From Candidatus Tayloriibacteriota bacterium (GTDB taxonomy: Bacteria > Patescibacteriota > Minisyncoccia > Phycocordibacterales > GWA1-40-21): DNA of 19,341 bases. Shown here piece after piece: positions 1 through 5,504 of the stretch. The stretch is from contig JAPLZG010000128.1 of NCBI GenBank assembly GCA_026395155.1, positions 6,509 through 25,849 of the forward strand, in the 5' to 3' direction. Each line of letters begins with the position of its first letter. The first letter of the stretch is position 1. The notes beneath the pieces were generated by a model. That model searched no databases, was not told the DNA's origin, and saw nothing but the letters and a program-made list of their open reading frames with translations. The position numbers and the translations under genes are program-made.

Positions 1-1
1 A

Positions 2-1438
2 TTTATGATTAATGTCGGTATTGAATATCTCTCACTAAACAGAAGAGCAAATACTCTTTCAGGAGGTGAAGCACAAAGAATTCGCCTCGCATCACAGCTC
101 GGCTCTGGGCTTGTCGGCGCTCTTTATGTTCTTGATGAGCCAACAATCGGTCTTCACCAAAAAGATAATGACAAATTGATAGGAACTCTTACAAAATTAA
201 GAGATCTTGGTAATACAATTATTGTAGTTGAACATGATGAAGACACTATGTTTGCATCAGATTTTCTTGTTGATATTGGACCTGGAGCAGGTGTCCACGG
301 TGGAGAAGTTGTAGTTTCTGGATATATGGATGAACTTTTAATGGCAAAAGACAACAAATCTGGTTCTATTACACTTGATTATCTTCGAGGAGACAGGGTG
401 ATTGAGTTGCCAGAAAAAAGAAGAGATCAAGATAAAGGAAAATTAAAAATAAGAGGTGGAAAAATATTTAATATAAAAAATATGAATATTGATTTACCAC
501 TTGGAAAATTTGTTTGTGTTACAGGAGTTTCTGGTTCTGGAAAATCATCTTTTGTATACGAAATATTATACAAAAATCTACAAGGACGCCTTGAGAGAAA
601 ATATCGCACAAATGAATCTCACAATTGTGAATCATTTAGTGGTTCAGAATATGTAGGGAGAACAATTATGATTGATCAGTCACCGATAGGGAGAACACCA
701 CGTTCAAATCCTGCAACATACACTGGCTCATGGACTTTCATTCGAGATATGTTTGCAACAACAGTAATGGCTAAAGAAAGGGGATGGCAAGCAAATAGAT
801 TTTCTTTCAATGTAAAAGGTGGAAGATGTGAAGCATGCCAAGGTAATGGAACAATAGAGGTTGAGATGCATTTCTTGCCGACTGTTTATGTACCTTGTGA
901 TATTTGTCGTGGAAAAAGATTTACAAAAGAAACCTTAGAAGTAAAATTTAAAGGTAAAAATGTCCATCAAGTCCTTGAAATGACGGCTGAAGAAGCTTTA
1001 GAATTTTTTATTGATCTTCCAGCAATTTATGACAGATTAAAATGTCTAAATGATGTTGGACTTGGATATCTTAAACTTGGACAATCTGCGACAACACTTT
1101 CTGGTGGAGAAGCACAGAGAGTCAAAATAGCATCAGAACTTTATAGACCACATTTACATAAAACAATTTATTTTTTGGATGAGCCAACAATTGGACTTCA
1201 TTATGAAGATGTAAAAAAATTAATTGAAATACTCCAAAAATTAGTTGATGCCGGAAATACAGTGGTGGTGATTGAACACAATATGGATTTAATAAAATCA
1301 TCTGATTATATAATTGATATTGGTCCAGAGGGTGGAAATAAAGGTGGAGAAATAGTTGCAAAAGGAACACCCGAAGATATCGCAATGAATAAAAACTCCT
1401 ATACAGGAAGTTATCTAAAAAAACATCTTAAAAAGTGA
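2..1438 (+). CDS. uvrA: Excinuclease ABC subunit A, C-terminal half (cut by window start)
   Basis: This is the ATPase of the UvrABC nucleotide excision repair complex; it finds bulky DNA lesions and loads UvrB. The frame is open from base 2, so the ATG at base 5 is internal and roughly half of the usual 940-residue protein is missing upstream. Numbered from that ATG, the visible parts are: the first ABC signature LSGGEAQR (18-25) and Walker B DEPTIGLH (44-51); the second Walker A GVSGSGKSS (174-182); the DQSPIGRTPRSNPATYTG segment (224-241); a zinc finger CxxC (275/278) and CxxC (298/301); the second signature LSGGEAQR (365-372); and the second DEPTIGLH (392-399). All ATPase motifs look intact. 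uvrC lies 520 bases downstream on the same strand but appears to have its own promoter. The identification is essentially certain. Confidence 0.97.
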   Translation, partial: FMINVGIEYLSLNRRANTLSGGEAQRIRLASQLGSGLVGALYVLDEPTIGLHQKDNDKLIGTLTKLRDLGNTIIVVEHDEDTMFASDFLVDIGPGAGVHGGEVVVSGYMDELLMAKDNKSGSITLDYLRGDRVIELPEKRRDQDKGKLKIRGGKIFNIKNMNIDLPLGKFVCVTGVSGSGKSSFVYEILYKNLQGRLERKYRTNESHNCESFSGSEYVGRTIMIDQSPIGRTPRSNPATYTGSWTFIRDMFATTVMAKERGWQANRFSFNVKGGRCEACQGNGTIEVEMHFLPTVYVPCDICRGKRFTKETLEVKFKGKNVHQVLEMTAEEALEFFIDLPAIYDRLKCLNDVGLGYLKLGQSATTLSGGEAQRVKIASELYRPHLHKTIYFLDEPTIGLHYEDVKKLIEILQKLVDAGNTVVVIEHNMDLIKSSDYIIDIGPEGGNKGGEIVAKGTPEDIAMNKNSYTGSYLKKHLKK

Positions 1439-1439
1439 G

Positions 1440-1497
1440 AATATTGAATATTGAATACTTGCCCGACTGAAATTTATTCTGATAAAATTTTGCGGGT
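1440..1497. repeat. Degenerate AATATTGAAT-type tandem and imperfect palindrome after uvrA
   Basis: Two copies of ATATTGAAT follow the uvrA stop codon directly. After them comes an imperfect hairpin with an outer CCCG/CGGG pair and an inner AAATTTAT/ATAAAATTT pair (about 1463-1497). Similar AATATAGAAT/AATATTGAAT strings recur near 5558-5582 and 7269-7304. There is no T tract, so I do not call it a terminator. Confidence 0.5.
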
Positions 1498-1527
1498 TGA
1501 ATGTAGGAAACAAATATCCTCTCCGTT

Positions 1528-1556
1528 TGTCATTCCCGCGCAGGCGGGAATCCAGT
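1528..1556. repeat. Dispersed palindromic repeat, GTCATTCCCGC...GCGGGAATCCA type, copy 1
   Basis: The sequence is an inverted repeat with arms ATTCCCGC and GCGGGAAT. Relatives occur at 7091-7119 (decayed), 7233-7260 and 14922-14950. This GTCATTCCxGC...GGAATCCA motif is a type seen in the intergenic regions of many bacteria. Confidence 0.7.
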
Positions 1557-1575
1557 TCTACTTTAATCTAAGAAA

Positions 1576-1606
1576 AAAACCGACCACTAAGAAAGAAGTC
1601 GGTTTT
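1576..1606. terminator. Rho-independent terminator, probably bidirectional
   Basis: The arms AAAACCGAC (1576-1584) and GTCGGTTTT (1598-1606) form a 9-bp stem with a 13-nt loop. Read on the minus strand the stem is followed by a run of T (complement of 1573-1579), and it lies 14 bases past the end of the minus-strand gene at 1620-1895. It probably terminates that gene and may also stop read-through from uvrA. Confidence 0.8.
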
Positions 1607-1619
1607 ACATGATACAAAA

Positions 1620-1895
1620 TTAACGAAAGAACAAACGATAGAATCCATAAAAACATAGAATCGAGACAAATAGAATTATTAAGAATCTCGGTGCGCAAGA
1701 TCTGATATTTTCATTATTGCAAATTTTTACTTGAGCATGAGGCTCGAAGCAATTCTTTTTATCCTTATTTATCGATCTATTGTCCAAAATATAACCATTG
1801 ACAATTAATATACAAACATAAAAAAAGAATAGGGCAAAGAGAAGAAGGACTATCCCAACACTTTTTTCAGCAAAAGCATAAAAAGCAAAACTCAT
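1620..1895 (-). CDS. Small two-helix membrane protein, unknown function
   Basis: This 91-residue protein matches no family I recognise. It has a hydrophobic segment at about residues 13-35 (rich in L, F, V and I), a polar central loop (36-68) with four Cys (49, 59, 67 and one of the flanking Cys in the helices) and several charges, and a second hydrophobic segment at about 69-90 ending RLFFR. A hairpin-like inner-membrane protein is the simplest reading. It lies on the opposite strand between uvrA and uvrC. Support beyond the open frame comes from a strong terminator 14 bases after its stop codon and a possible divergent promoter (TATAAT on the minus strand at 1948-1943). No strong SD is visible before the ATG. 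The gene is probably real but its function is unknown. Confidence 0.6.
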   Translation of the reverse strand: MSFAFYAFAEKSVGIVLLLFALFFFYVCILIVNGYILDNRSINKDKKNCFEPHAQVKICNNENIRSCAPRFLIILFVSILCFYGFYRLFFR

Positions 1896-1921
1896 TGGTT
1901 TCCCACTTTCTTTCTAATTGA

Positions 1922-1950
1922 TTGATTTGATCTAAATAGTAGATTATATT
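1922..1950 (+). promoter_or_regulatory. Putative uvrC promoter giving a leaderless transcript
   Basis: TTGATT (1922-1927), a 17-nt spacer and TATATT (1945-1950) resemble a sigma70 promoter. A start about 7 bases after the -10 would fall at 1957-1958, which is the A of the uvrC ATG, so the mRNA may be leaderless; no SD is present. On the other strand TATAAT (1948-1943) with TTGACT (1969-1964, 15-nt spacer) could serve the divergent small gene. Confidence 0.45.
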
Positions 1951-1957
1951 AAGAATA

Positions 1958-3124
1958 ATGAATAGTCAACCCAGTAGACAAACCGATTTAATTTTTCCAG
2001 ATACACCTGGAGTTTATCTCTTTAAAAAAGGAGATAATATTTTGTATATCGGAAAAGCCACTTCACTAAAAGATAGGATTGAAAGTTACTTTTCTAAAGA
2101 TATTATAAATACAAGAGGTCCACTTATAGTTGATATGGTATTTAAGGCAGATAAAATAGACTTCTTAATAACTGATTCTGTACTTGAAGCTTTAATTTTA
2201 GAATCAGAATTAATAAAAAAACATCAACCAAAATACAATACAAAAGAAAAGGATGATAAAAGTTATAATTATGTTGTTATCACAGATGAAGATTTCCCTC
2301 GTGTGTTGGTTGAAAGAAGTAAAAATATTGATTTCATAAATAAAAGGCTTTTGACTTTACACTTTGGACTTTCGACTTTTTATGGGCCCTTTACTAATGG
2401 AACTCAACTTAAAGAAGCTCTTAAAATTGTTCGCAAAATTTTTCCATTTCGTGATCGTTGCTCAGTTCTAACATCTAACATCTTAAATCTAAAATCTAAT
2501 CCTAGACCTTGTTTCAACTATCAAATAGGTCTTTGCCCTGGTGTTTGTATTGGAAAAATATCAAAAAAAGAATATGCAAAAACAATTAGAAATATAAAAT
2601 TATTTTTTGAAGGAAAGAAAACAATAATATTAAAAAATCTGGAAAAAGAAATGCATGCTTTTGCAAATATGCATGAATTTGAAAAAGCTGGTCAAATTAA
2701 AAAAACAATTTTTGCATTGAATCATATTCAAGATGTTTCTCTTAGAAAATTTTCAGCCAGAGGTGGATCCGCTAATAATGGTAAAACTATTTTAGGTAAC
2801 AGTAAACCAAACGATATCGGAGCATTAAAAGAAATATTGGAACGTAGATTTAAACATCCAGAATGGACTTTTCCTCAAATAATAGTTGTTGACGGTGGAA
2901 AAGCCCAAATCAATATCGCAAAGAAGATTATTGATGATAAAATTGATAAACAGAAATTAAATATAAAAATTGTCTCTGTAGTTAAGAATAAACATCATAA
3001 ACCTAGAGCAATCTTAGGTGATAGGGAATTATCTAAAGAGTTTTTAGACAGCATTCTACTCGCAAACAGTGAAGCTCATAGATTTGCTATCAAATATCAT
3101 AAATCAAAAAGGAAAATAATATAA
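1958..3124 (+). CDS. uvrC: UvrC-type excinuclease subunit with shortened nuclease domain
   Basis: UvrC makes the two incisions around a lesion bound by UvrB. At 388 residues this protein is much shorter than the usual 600 or so. In order it has: a GIY-YIG nuclease domain (GVY at 18-20, YIG at 30-32, Arg40, Glu83); the cysteine cluster C168, C185, C193, C197; a UVR (UvrB-contact) helix pair at about 228-258; and part of the RNase H-like C-terminal domain with VVDGGKAQ (310-317; Asp312 is a likely catalytic Asp) and AIKYHKSKR (377-385; His381). The segment that normally precedes ALKEILERR, carrying the DISH motif and the first catalytic Asp, is absent, and no C-terminal HhH pair follows. Two low-complexity segments (about residues 130-141 and 169-181) come from degenerate tandem DNA repeats. 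The family is clear; full 5'-incision activity is doubtful. Confidence 0.9.
   Translation: MNSQPSRQTDLIFPDTPGVYLFKKGDNILYIGKATSLKDRIESYFSKDIINTRGPLIVDMVFKADKIDFLITDSVLEALILESELIKKHQPKYNTKEKDDKSYNYVVITDEDFPRVLVERSKNIDFINKRLLTLHFGLSTFYGPFTNGTQLKEALKIVRKIFPFRDRCSVLTSNILNLKSNPRPCFNYQIGLCPGVCIGKISKKEYAKTIRNIKLFFEGKKTIILKNLEKEMHAFANMHEFEKAGQIKKTIFALNHIQDVSLRKFSARGGSANNGKTILGNSKPNDIGALKEILERRFKHPEWTFPQIIVVDGGKAQINIAKKIIDDKIDKQKLNIKIVSVVKNKHHKPRAILGDRELSKEFLDSILLANSEAHRFAIKYHKSKRKII
2350..2381 (+). repeat. In-frame (GACTTT)n-like degenerate repeat inside uvrC
   Basis: TTGACTTTACACTTTGGACT continues into TTCGACTTTTTA, a degenerate tandem of about 7 nt. It encodes roughly residues 131-141 and sits just before FYGPFT, where UvrC proteins usually have a short linker. 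Confidence 0.55.
2465..2500 (+). repeat. In-frame CTAACAT/CTAAAAT-like degenerate repeat inside uvrC
   Basis: A tandem of about 8 nt (CTAACATCTAACATCTTAAA and onward) encodes about residues 170-181, between the first and second cysteines of the conserved cluster. It lengthens that spacing compared with typical UvrC. Confidence 0.6.
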
Positions 3125-3138
3125 AATAAATACTATCA

Positions 3139-3165
3139 TTGACAAAATTGATAATTAGATATAAT
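3139..3165 (+). promoter_or_regulatory. Sigma70-type promoter for the 49-residue gene
   Basis: A perfect TTGACA (3139-3144) and a perfect TATAAT (3160-3165) are separated by 15 nt, which is shorter than ideal. Transcription would begin near 3172, about 38 bases before the ATG at 3210. Confidence 0.65.
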
Positions 3166-3209
3166 ATACTAAACAGGAATATTGTTCTTATAACAAGAGG
3201 GAGGCTGGT

Positions 3210-3359
3210 ATGCCAAGGAAGATTAATTTTAATGAATCAAATGGTATCTTTTGGCCATTCATCATAGGTGTTGCTACTCTTATCTTGGCGATATCTATTT
3301 TGCATGGAATAAATAAGAAATGTAAGGAAGCATCTAGCACTTCGACCCAAAAAAGATAA
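3210..3359 (+). CDS. Single-pass small membrane protein (49 residues), own transcription unit
   Basis: The ATG at 3210 follows a strong SD (GAGGGAGG, 3197-3204, 5-nt gap) and the frame closes at TAA 3357-3359. The product begins MPRKINFNESNG, has one hydrophobic helix at about residues 13-34 (IFWPFIIG...ISILHGI), and ends in a short basic/Ser-Thr tail (KKCKEASSTSTQKR). The positive N-terminus is short, so the helix could be a membrane anchor. A consensus-like promoter lies upstream and a strong terminator follows 22 bases after the stop, so this appears to be a complete monocistronic gene. I recognise no family. The ORF is short, but the agreement of promoter, SD, helix and terminator makes it convincing. 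Confidence 0.72.
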   Translation: MPRKINFNESNGIFWPFIIGVATLILAISILHGINKKCKEASSTSTQKR

Positions 3360-3380
3360 GTCACGAATAATATTTAATGG

Positions 3381-3417
3381 AAACCGGATATGTCTATGAC
3401 ACGTCCGGTTTTTTTAT
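3381..3417 (+). terminator. Rho-independent terminator of the 49-residue gene
   Basis: AAACCGGA (3381-3388) pairs with TCCGGTTT (3404-3411). TGTC (3391-3394) and GACA (3398-3401) extend the stem inward. A run of T follows (3409-3415). Confidence 0.88.
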
Positions 3418-3660
3418 TATTATTTTCGACTCTGTCTTTGCGAGCACCACAAGGGCACTTCCATTTTCTAATCACTTCGTTCAAGAAAATTAGGTCGAAT
3501 GAAATGACGAAGCCCGTCCGAACGGATTCATCCGGGCGGGCAAACCATCTCTGGATTGCCACGTCGGAATACCTCATCGCAACGACACATAGATGAAACC
3601 TCCGTCAACCGAGCGTAGTATAGCAATCATTTTTTTACCTTTATTCTAATTTAAATGTTC
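3418..3660. repeat. Gene-free repeat mosaic upstream of ddl
   Basis: I see no gene here. The stretch contains four pieces: a hairpin ATTTTCT/AGAAAAT (3463-3469/3484-3490) with loop AATCACTTCGTTCA; an 18-base block (3481-3498) found inverted at 5668-5685; a GC-rich palindrome GCCCGTCCG/CGGGCGGGC (3512-3520/3533-3541); and TGGATTGCCACGTCGGAATA (about 3551-3570), repeated near 5515 and partly near 7139. ORFs crossing it on both strands are translations of these repeats. Confidence 0.6.
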
Positions 3661-3662
3661 TG

Positions 3663-3671
3663 TGTTATAAT
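3663..3671 (+). promoter_or_regulatory. Extended -10 promoter element for ddl
   Basis: TGT followed by TATAAT (3666-3671) matches an extended -10. No good -35 is visible. The start would be near 3678, giving a 5' leader of about 125 nt before the GTG of ddl. Confidence 0.45.
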
Positions 3672-3691
3672 TATTTGATAAAATAAATTTA

Positions 3692-3802
3692 CCCAATAAA
3701 ATTTTTCCCAGATATCGCTTAGTGGTTTATTTTAGTTTCGCTGATTAATTCGAGTAAGTATCAAAACGGTCGTTTTATTAAAATTAAAATTTTATAGGGC
3801 AC
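3692..3802 (+). promoter_or_regulatory. Possible structured 5' leader of ddl (three-way junction)
   Basis: CCC-A-ATAAAATTTT (3692-3705) can pair with AAAATTTTAT-A-GGG (3786-3799), 13 pairs around one A-A mismatch. Inside it, GATA..CTTA (3711-3721) can pair with TAAGTATC (3755-3762), directly followed by a hairpin AAAAC-GGTC-GTTTT (3763-3776). The GGG at the end of the closing stem is the only SD-like sequence before the GTG at 3803. The layout resembles the rpoB and rpoD leaders but the sequence does not, and AT-rich DNA forms stems by chance. Confidence 0.35.
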
Positions 3803-4771
3803 GTGCAAAGAATTAAAGTTGCAGTATTAAGAGGCGGTCCAAGCTCAGAATATGAAGTCTCTCTTAAGACTGGAAAAAATGTTATAGACAACTTGCCTGA
3901 TAAATATATTCCGACTGATGTTTTTATTTCTAAAGATGGCTCTTGGCATATAGATGGTGTTCCAACTACTCCTTATAAAGTCTTTCAAAACGTAGATGTT
4001 GTATTTAACGCACTTCATGGAGAATATGGCGAAGATGGAAAAGTTCAACAGCTATTAGAAAAATTTAATGTTAAATACACTGGTTCAAAAACATTAGCAT
4101 CTGCTTTGGGTATGAATAAAATATTGGCAAAAGAAATTTTTATAAAAGCAGGAATTAAAACACCTATATATAAAGTATTTACTAAAAAAGAAAATATAAA
4201 ATATGAAGCTCTAAGTATATTCAAAAGTTTCCCGATACCAGCAATAGTTAAACCAAATGGAAGCGGTTCATCTATGGGGGTATCTATAATTAAAAAATTA
4301 GATGATGTTGTCCCGTCGATAGAAGAAGCCTTTAAATATTCTGATACTGTAATAATGGAAGAATTTATAGAAGGAAAAGAAGCCACTTGTGGTGTTATAG
4401 AAAAATTTAGAGGAAATGAAATTTATCCATTGTTGCCAGTAGAAATTACTCATCCTAAAGAGTTCAAATTTTTTAATTTTGAAGCTAAATATTCTGGTAA
4501 ATCAAAAGAAATTTGTCCGGGGAATTTTTCAAAAAGTGAAAATGAGATTATTCAAAAGACGGCAGTTGAAGCTCATAGAGTTTTAAATCTAAAACATTAT
4601 TCAAGGTCAGATTTTATTGTAAGCCCGAAGCGCGGAATATATATTCTTGAAGTAAATACATTACCTGGTCTCACAAAAGAATCACTTTTACCAAAATCAC
4701 TAAAAGCTATCGGATGTGAAATGTCTGAATTTTTAGATCATATTTTAACTTTGGCTATAGAGGGGAAGTAG
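3803..4771 (+). CDS. ddl: D-alanine--D-alanine ligase
   Basis: This cytoplasmic ATP-grasp enzyme joins two D-Ala for the peptidoglycan precursor, so the organism probably makes a D-Ala-D-Ala cell wall. At 322 residues it has normal length. Motifs: GGPSSEYEVS (11-20), HGEYGEDG (72-79), the ATP-binding loop KPNGSGSSMGVS (150-161), EEFIEG (186-191), KY at 229-230, RSDF (268-271) and EVNTLPGLTKESLLP (283-297). The Tyr at 230 in the omega-loop region fits D-Ala rather than D-lactate specificity. The start is GTG with only a weak AGGG 3 bases before it. No ATG lies upstream in frame within the leader, and the protein begins at the expected beta strand (MQRIKVAVLRGG). The gene stands alone, followed by tRNA-Ala. 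Confidence 0.95.
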   Translation: MQRIKVAVLRGGPSSEYEVSLKTGKNVIDNLPDKYIPTDVFISKDGSWHIDGVPTTPYKVFQNVDVVFNALHGEYGEDGKVQQLLEKFNVKYTGSKTLASALGMNKILAKEIFIKAGIKTPIYKVFTKKENIKYEALSIFKSFPIPAIVKPNGSGSSMGVSIIKKLDDVVPSIEEAFKYSDTVIMEEFIEGKEATCGVIEKFRGNEIYPLLPVEITHPKEFKFFNFEAKYSGKSKEICPGNFSKSENEIIQKTAVEAHRVLNLKHYSRSDFIVSPKRGIYILEVNTLPGLTKESLLPKSLKAIGCEMSEFLDHILTLAIEGK

Positions 4772-4787
4772 AAATAATAAAAATACT

Positions 4788-4816
4788 TTGAAATAATATT
4801 ATTAATATGTTATATT
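4788..4816 (+). promoter_or_regulatory. Promoter of tRNA-Ala
   Basis: TTGAAA (4788-4793), a 17-nt spacer and TGT-TATATT (extended -10, 4808-4816) precede the tRNA. The expected start near 4823 is about 8 bases before the mature 5' end. Confidence 0.75.
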
Positions 4817-4830
4817 CTTTCTTGTATTAA

Positions 4831-4903
4831 GGGCCCGTAGCTCATCTGGTAGAGCGCCTCATTTGCAATGAGGATGTGGCAGGTTCGACCCCTGTCGGGT
4901 CCA
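4831..4903 (+). tRNA. tRNA-Ala(UGC)
   Basis: A complete cloverleaf is visible: acceptor GGGCCCG/CGGGTCC, D arm GCTC/GAGC, anticodon stem CCTCA/TGAGG around loop TTTGCAA (anticodon TGC), T arm GCAGG-TTCGACC-CCTGT, and discriminator A at 4903. The third acceptor pair is G-U (G3-U70), the classic identity element for alanyl-tRNA synthetase. CCA is not encoded. A promoter precedes the gene and a terminator follows it, so it is transcribed alone. Confidence 0.98.
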
Positions 4904-4914
4904 CAAGAAAAATT

Positions 4915-4940
4915 AACCGCTTATGGAAGGCGGTTTTTTT
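4915..4940 (+). terminator. Rho-independent terminator after tRNA-Ala
   Basis: AACCGC (4915-4920) pairs with GCGGTT (4930-4935), followed by T (4934-4940). It sits at the centre of a larger inverted repeat of the tRNA 3' end. Confidence 0.85.
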
Positions 4941-4988
4941 CTTGTGGACCCGAAGCGAGCAAAAGTATTTGCTCGCGTCAGGGGTCGA
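4936..4988 (-). repeat. Inverted partial copy of the tRNA-Ala 3' end, split by a palindrome
   Basis: Read on the minus strand, TCGACCCCTG (4988-4979) and CGGGTCCACAAGAAAAA (4952-4936) exactly match tRNA bases 4885-4894 and 4896-4912. In the copy, the single T between these blocks is replaced by 26 bases (4978-4953) that form a near-perfect hairpin with arms GCGAGCAAA/TTTGCTCGC. The two arms of the inverted duplication flank the terminator hairpin. Confidence 0.9.
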
Positions 4989-5056
4989 CATTCCCATCTT
5001 CCCGTTCTTATTTTTAAAATCTACTGGGAGCTGATTTTCAAAAACCAATCTATATC

Positions 5057-5086
5057 TTGCATTTTTAATTTAAAAGAGTATTTTAT
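5057..5086 (+). promoter_or_regulatory. Weak candidate promoter for the 58-residue gene
   Basis: TTGCAT (5057-5062) is followed after 18 nt by TTTTAT (5081-5086) inside a TATATATATA tract that offers several alternative -10 hexamers. The exact start cannot be fixed. Confidence 0.35.
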
Positions 5087-5121
5087 ATATATAAGAACAA
5101 AATCAAAAAAAAGGAGACTTC

Positions 5122-5298
5122 ATGTCTGCGAGAAAACCGAGGCCGATCGCATTATCTACGGAGATAATTGGAGAACTTGAGAAAGAATCTCTCACACGAC
5201 TTCGTGGTCCTTACGATTGTGGATATAGTGACGCTATCGATGATGCAGTTCGAATCGTTCGCAGTGTCCGTCTAAAGCGTGGATTAAGAATGCGTTGA
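5122..5298 (+). CDS. Small basic protein (58 residues), unknown function
   Basis: The ATG at 5122 follows AAGGAG (5111-5116, 5-nt gap) and the frame ends at TGA 5296-5298. The product begins MSARKPRPIALSTEIIGELE and ends VRLKRGLRMR. It is Arg/Lys-rich at both ends, has no hydrophobic segment, and the middle (about residues 14-50) could form two amphipathic helices. That would suit a small nucleic-acid-binding or ribbon-helix-helix-like protein, but I see no diagnostic motif. A GC-rich terminator follows 30 bases after the stop. Codons such as CGT and CGA for Arg differ from the AGA-rich neighbours, hinting at a different history. The gene is monocistronic between tRNA-Ala and a repeat-rich region. 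SD, frame and terminator make it likely to be real. Confidence 0.68.
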   Translation: MSARKPRPIALSTEIIGELEKESLTRLRGPYDCGYSDAIDDAVRIVRSVRLKRGLRMR

Positions 5299-5328
5299 GT
5301 ATTTATCTCCACACTCTAAAACAAGTCG

Positions 5329-5360
5329 CCCCCAAGCTTGAAGGTTTGGGGGTTTCTTTT
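5329..5360 (+). terminator. Rho-independent terminator of the 58-residue gene
   Basis: CCCCCAA (5329-5335) pairs with TTGGGGG (5346-5352), with a 10-nt loop and then TTTCTTTT. Confidence 0.88.
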
Positions 5361-5370
5361 TATCTTATCC

Positions 5371-5400
5371 AATTCATTCGCCAAAAATGGCGAATGAATT
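5371..5400. repeat. Perfect 13-bp palindrome
   Basis: AATTCATTCGCCA (5371-5383), loop AAAA, TGGCGAATGAATT (5388-5400). It is a perfect hairpin about 10 bases past the terminator T tract. No T run follows it in either direction. Confidence 0.8.
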
Positions 5401-5474
5401 GTGAATTTGTATTTTTGCTCCCCATCTTTCACAACCACTTTTTTCTCCTCCTCTTTGTCCCCTGTGGCCCTATA

Positions 5475-5504
5475 GTATAAGTATAAGTATAAGTATGAGT
5501 ATGA
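5475..5504. repeat. Hexanucleotide tandem repeat (GTATAA)3(GTATGA)2
   Basis: Five consecutive 6-base units, three GTATAA then two GTATGA, lie in noncoding DNA. Confidence 0.9.

Noticed and set aside
3374..3596. Overlapping ORFs on both strands (67 and 68 codons)
   Set aside because: Both translate the terminator and palindromic repeats between the 49-residue gene and ddl.
4831..4990. Phage or element attachment site at tRNA-Ala
   Set aside because: The repeated tRNA 3' end is inverted and adjacent, not a direct repeat bounding an element, and no integrase is present.
4842..5048. Minus-strand ORF of 68 codons across tRNA-Ala containing VDPTGVEPATSSLQ
   Set aside because: It is the antisense translation of a tRNA gene, a well-known spurious annotation type; the tRNA cloverleaf is complete.
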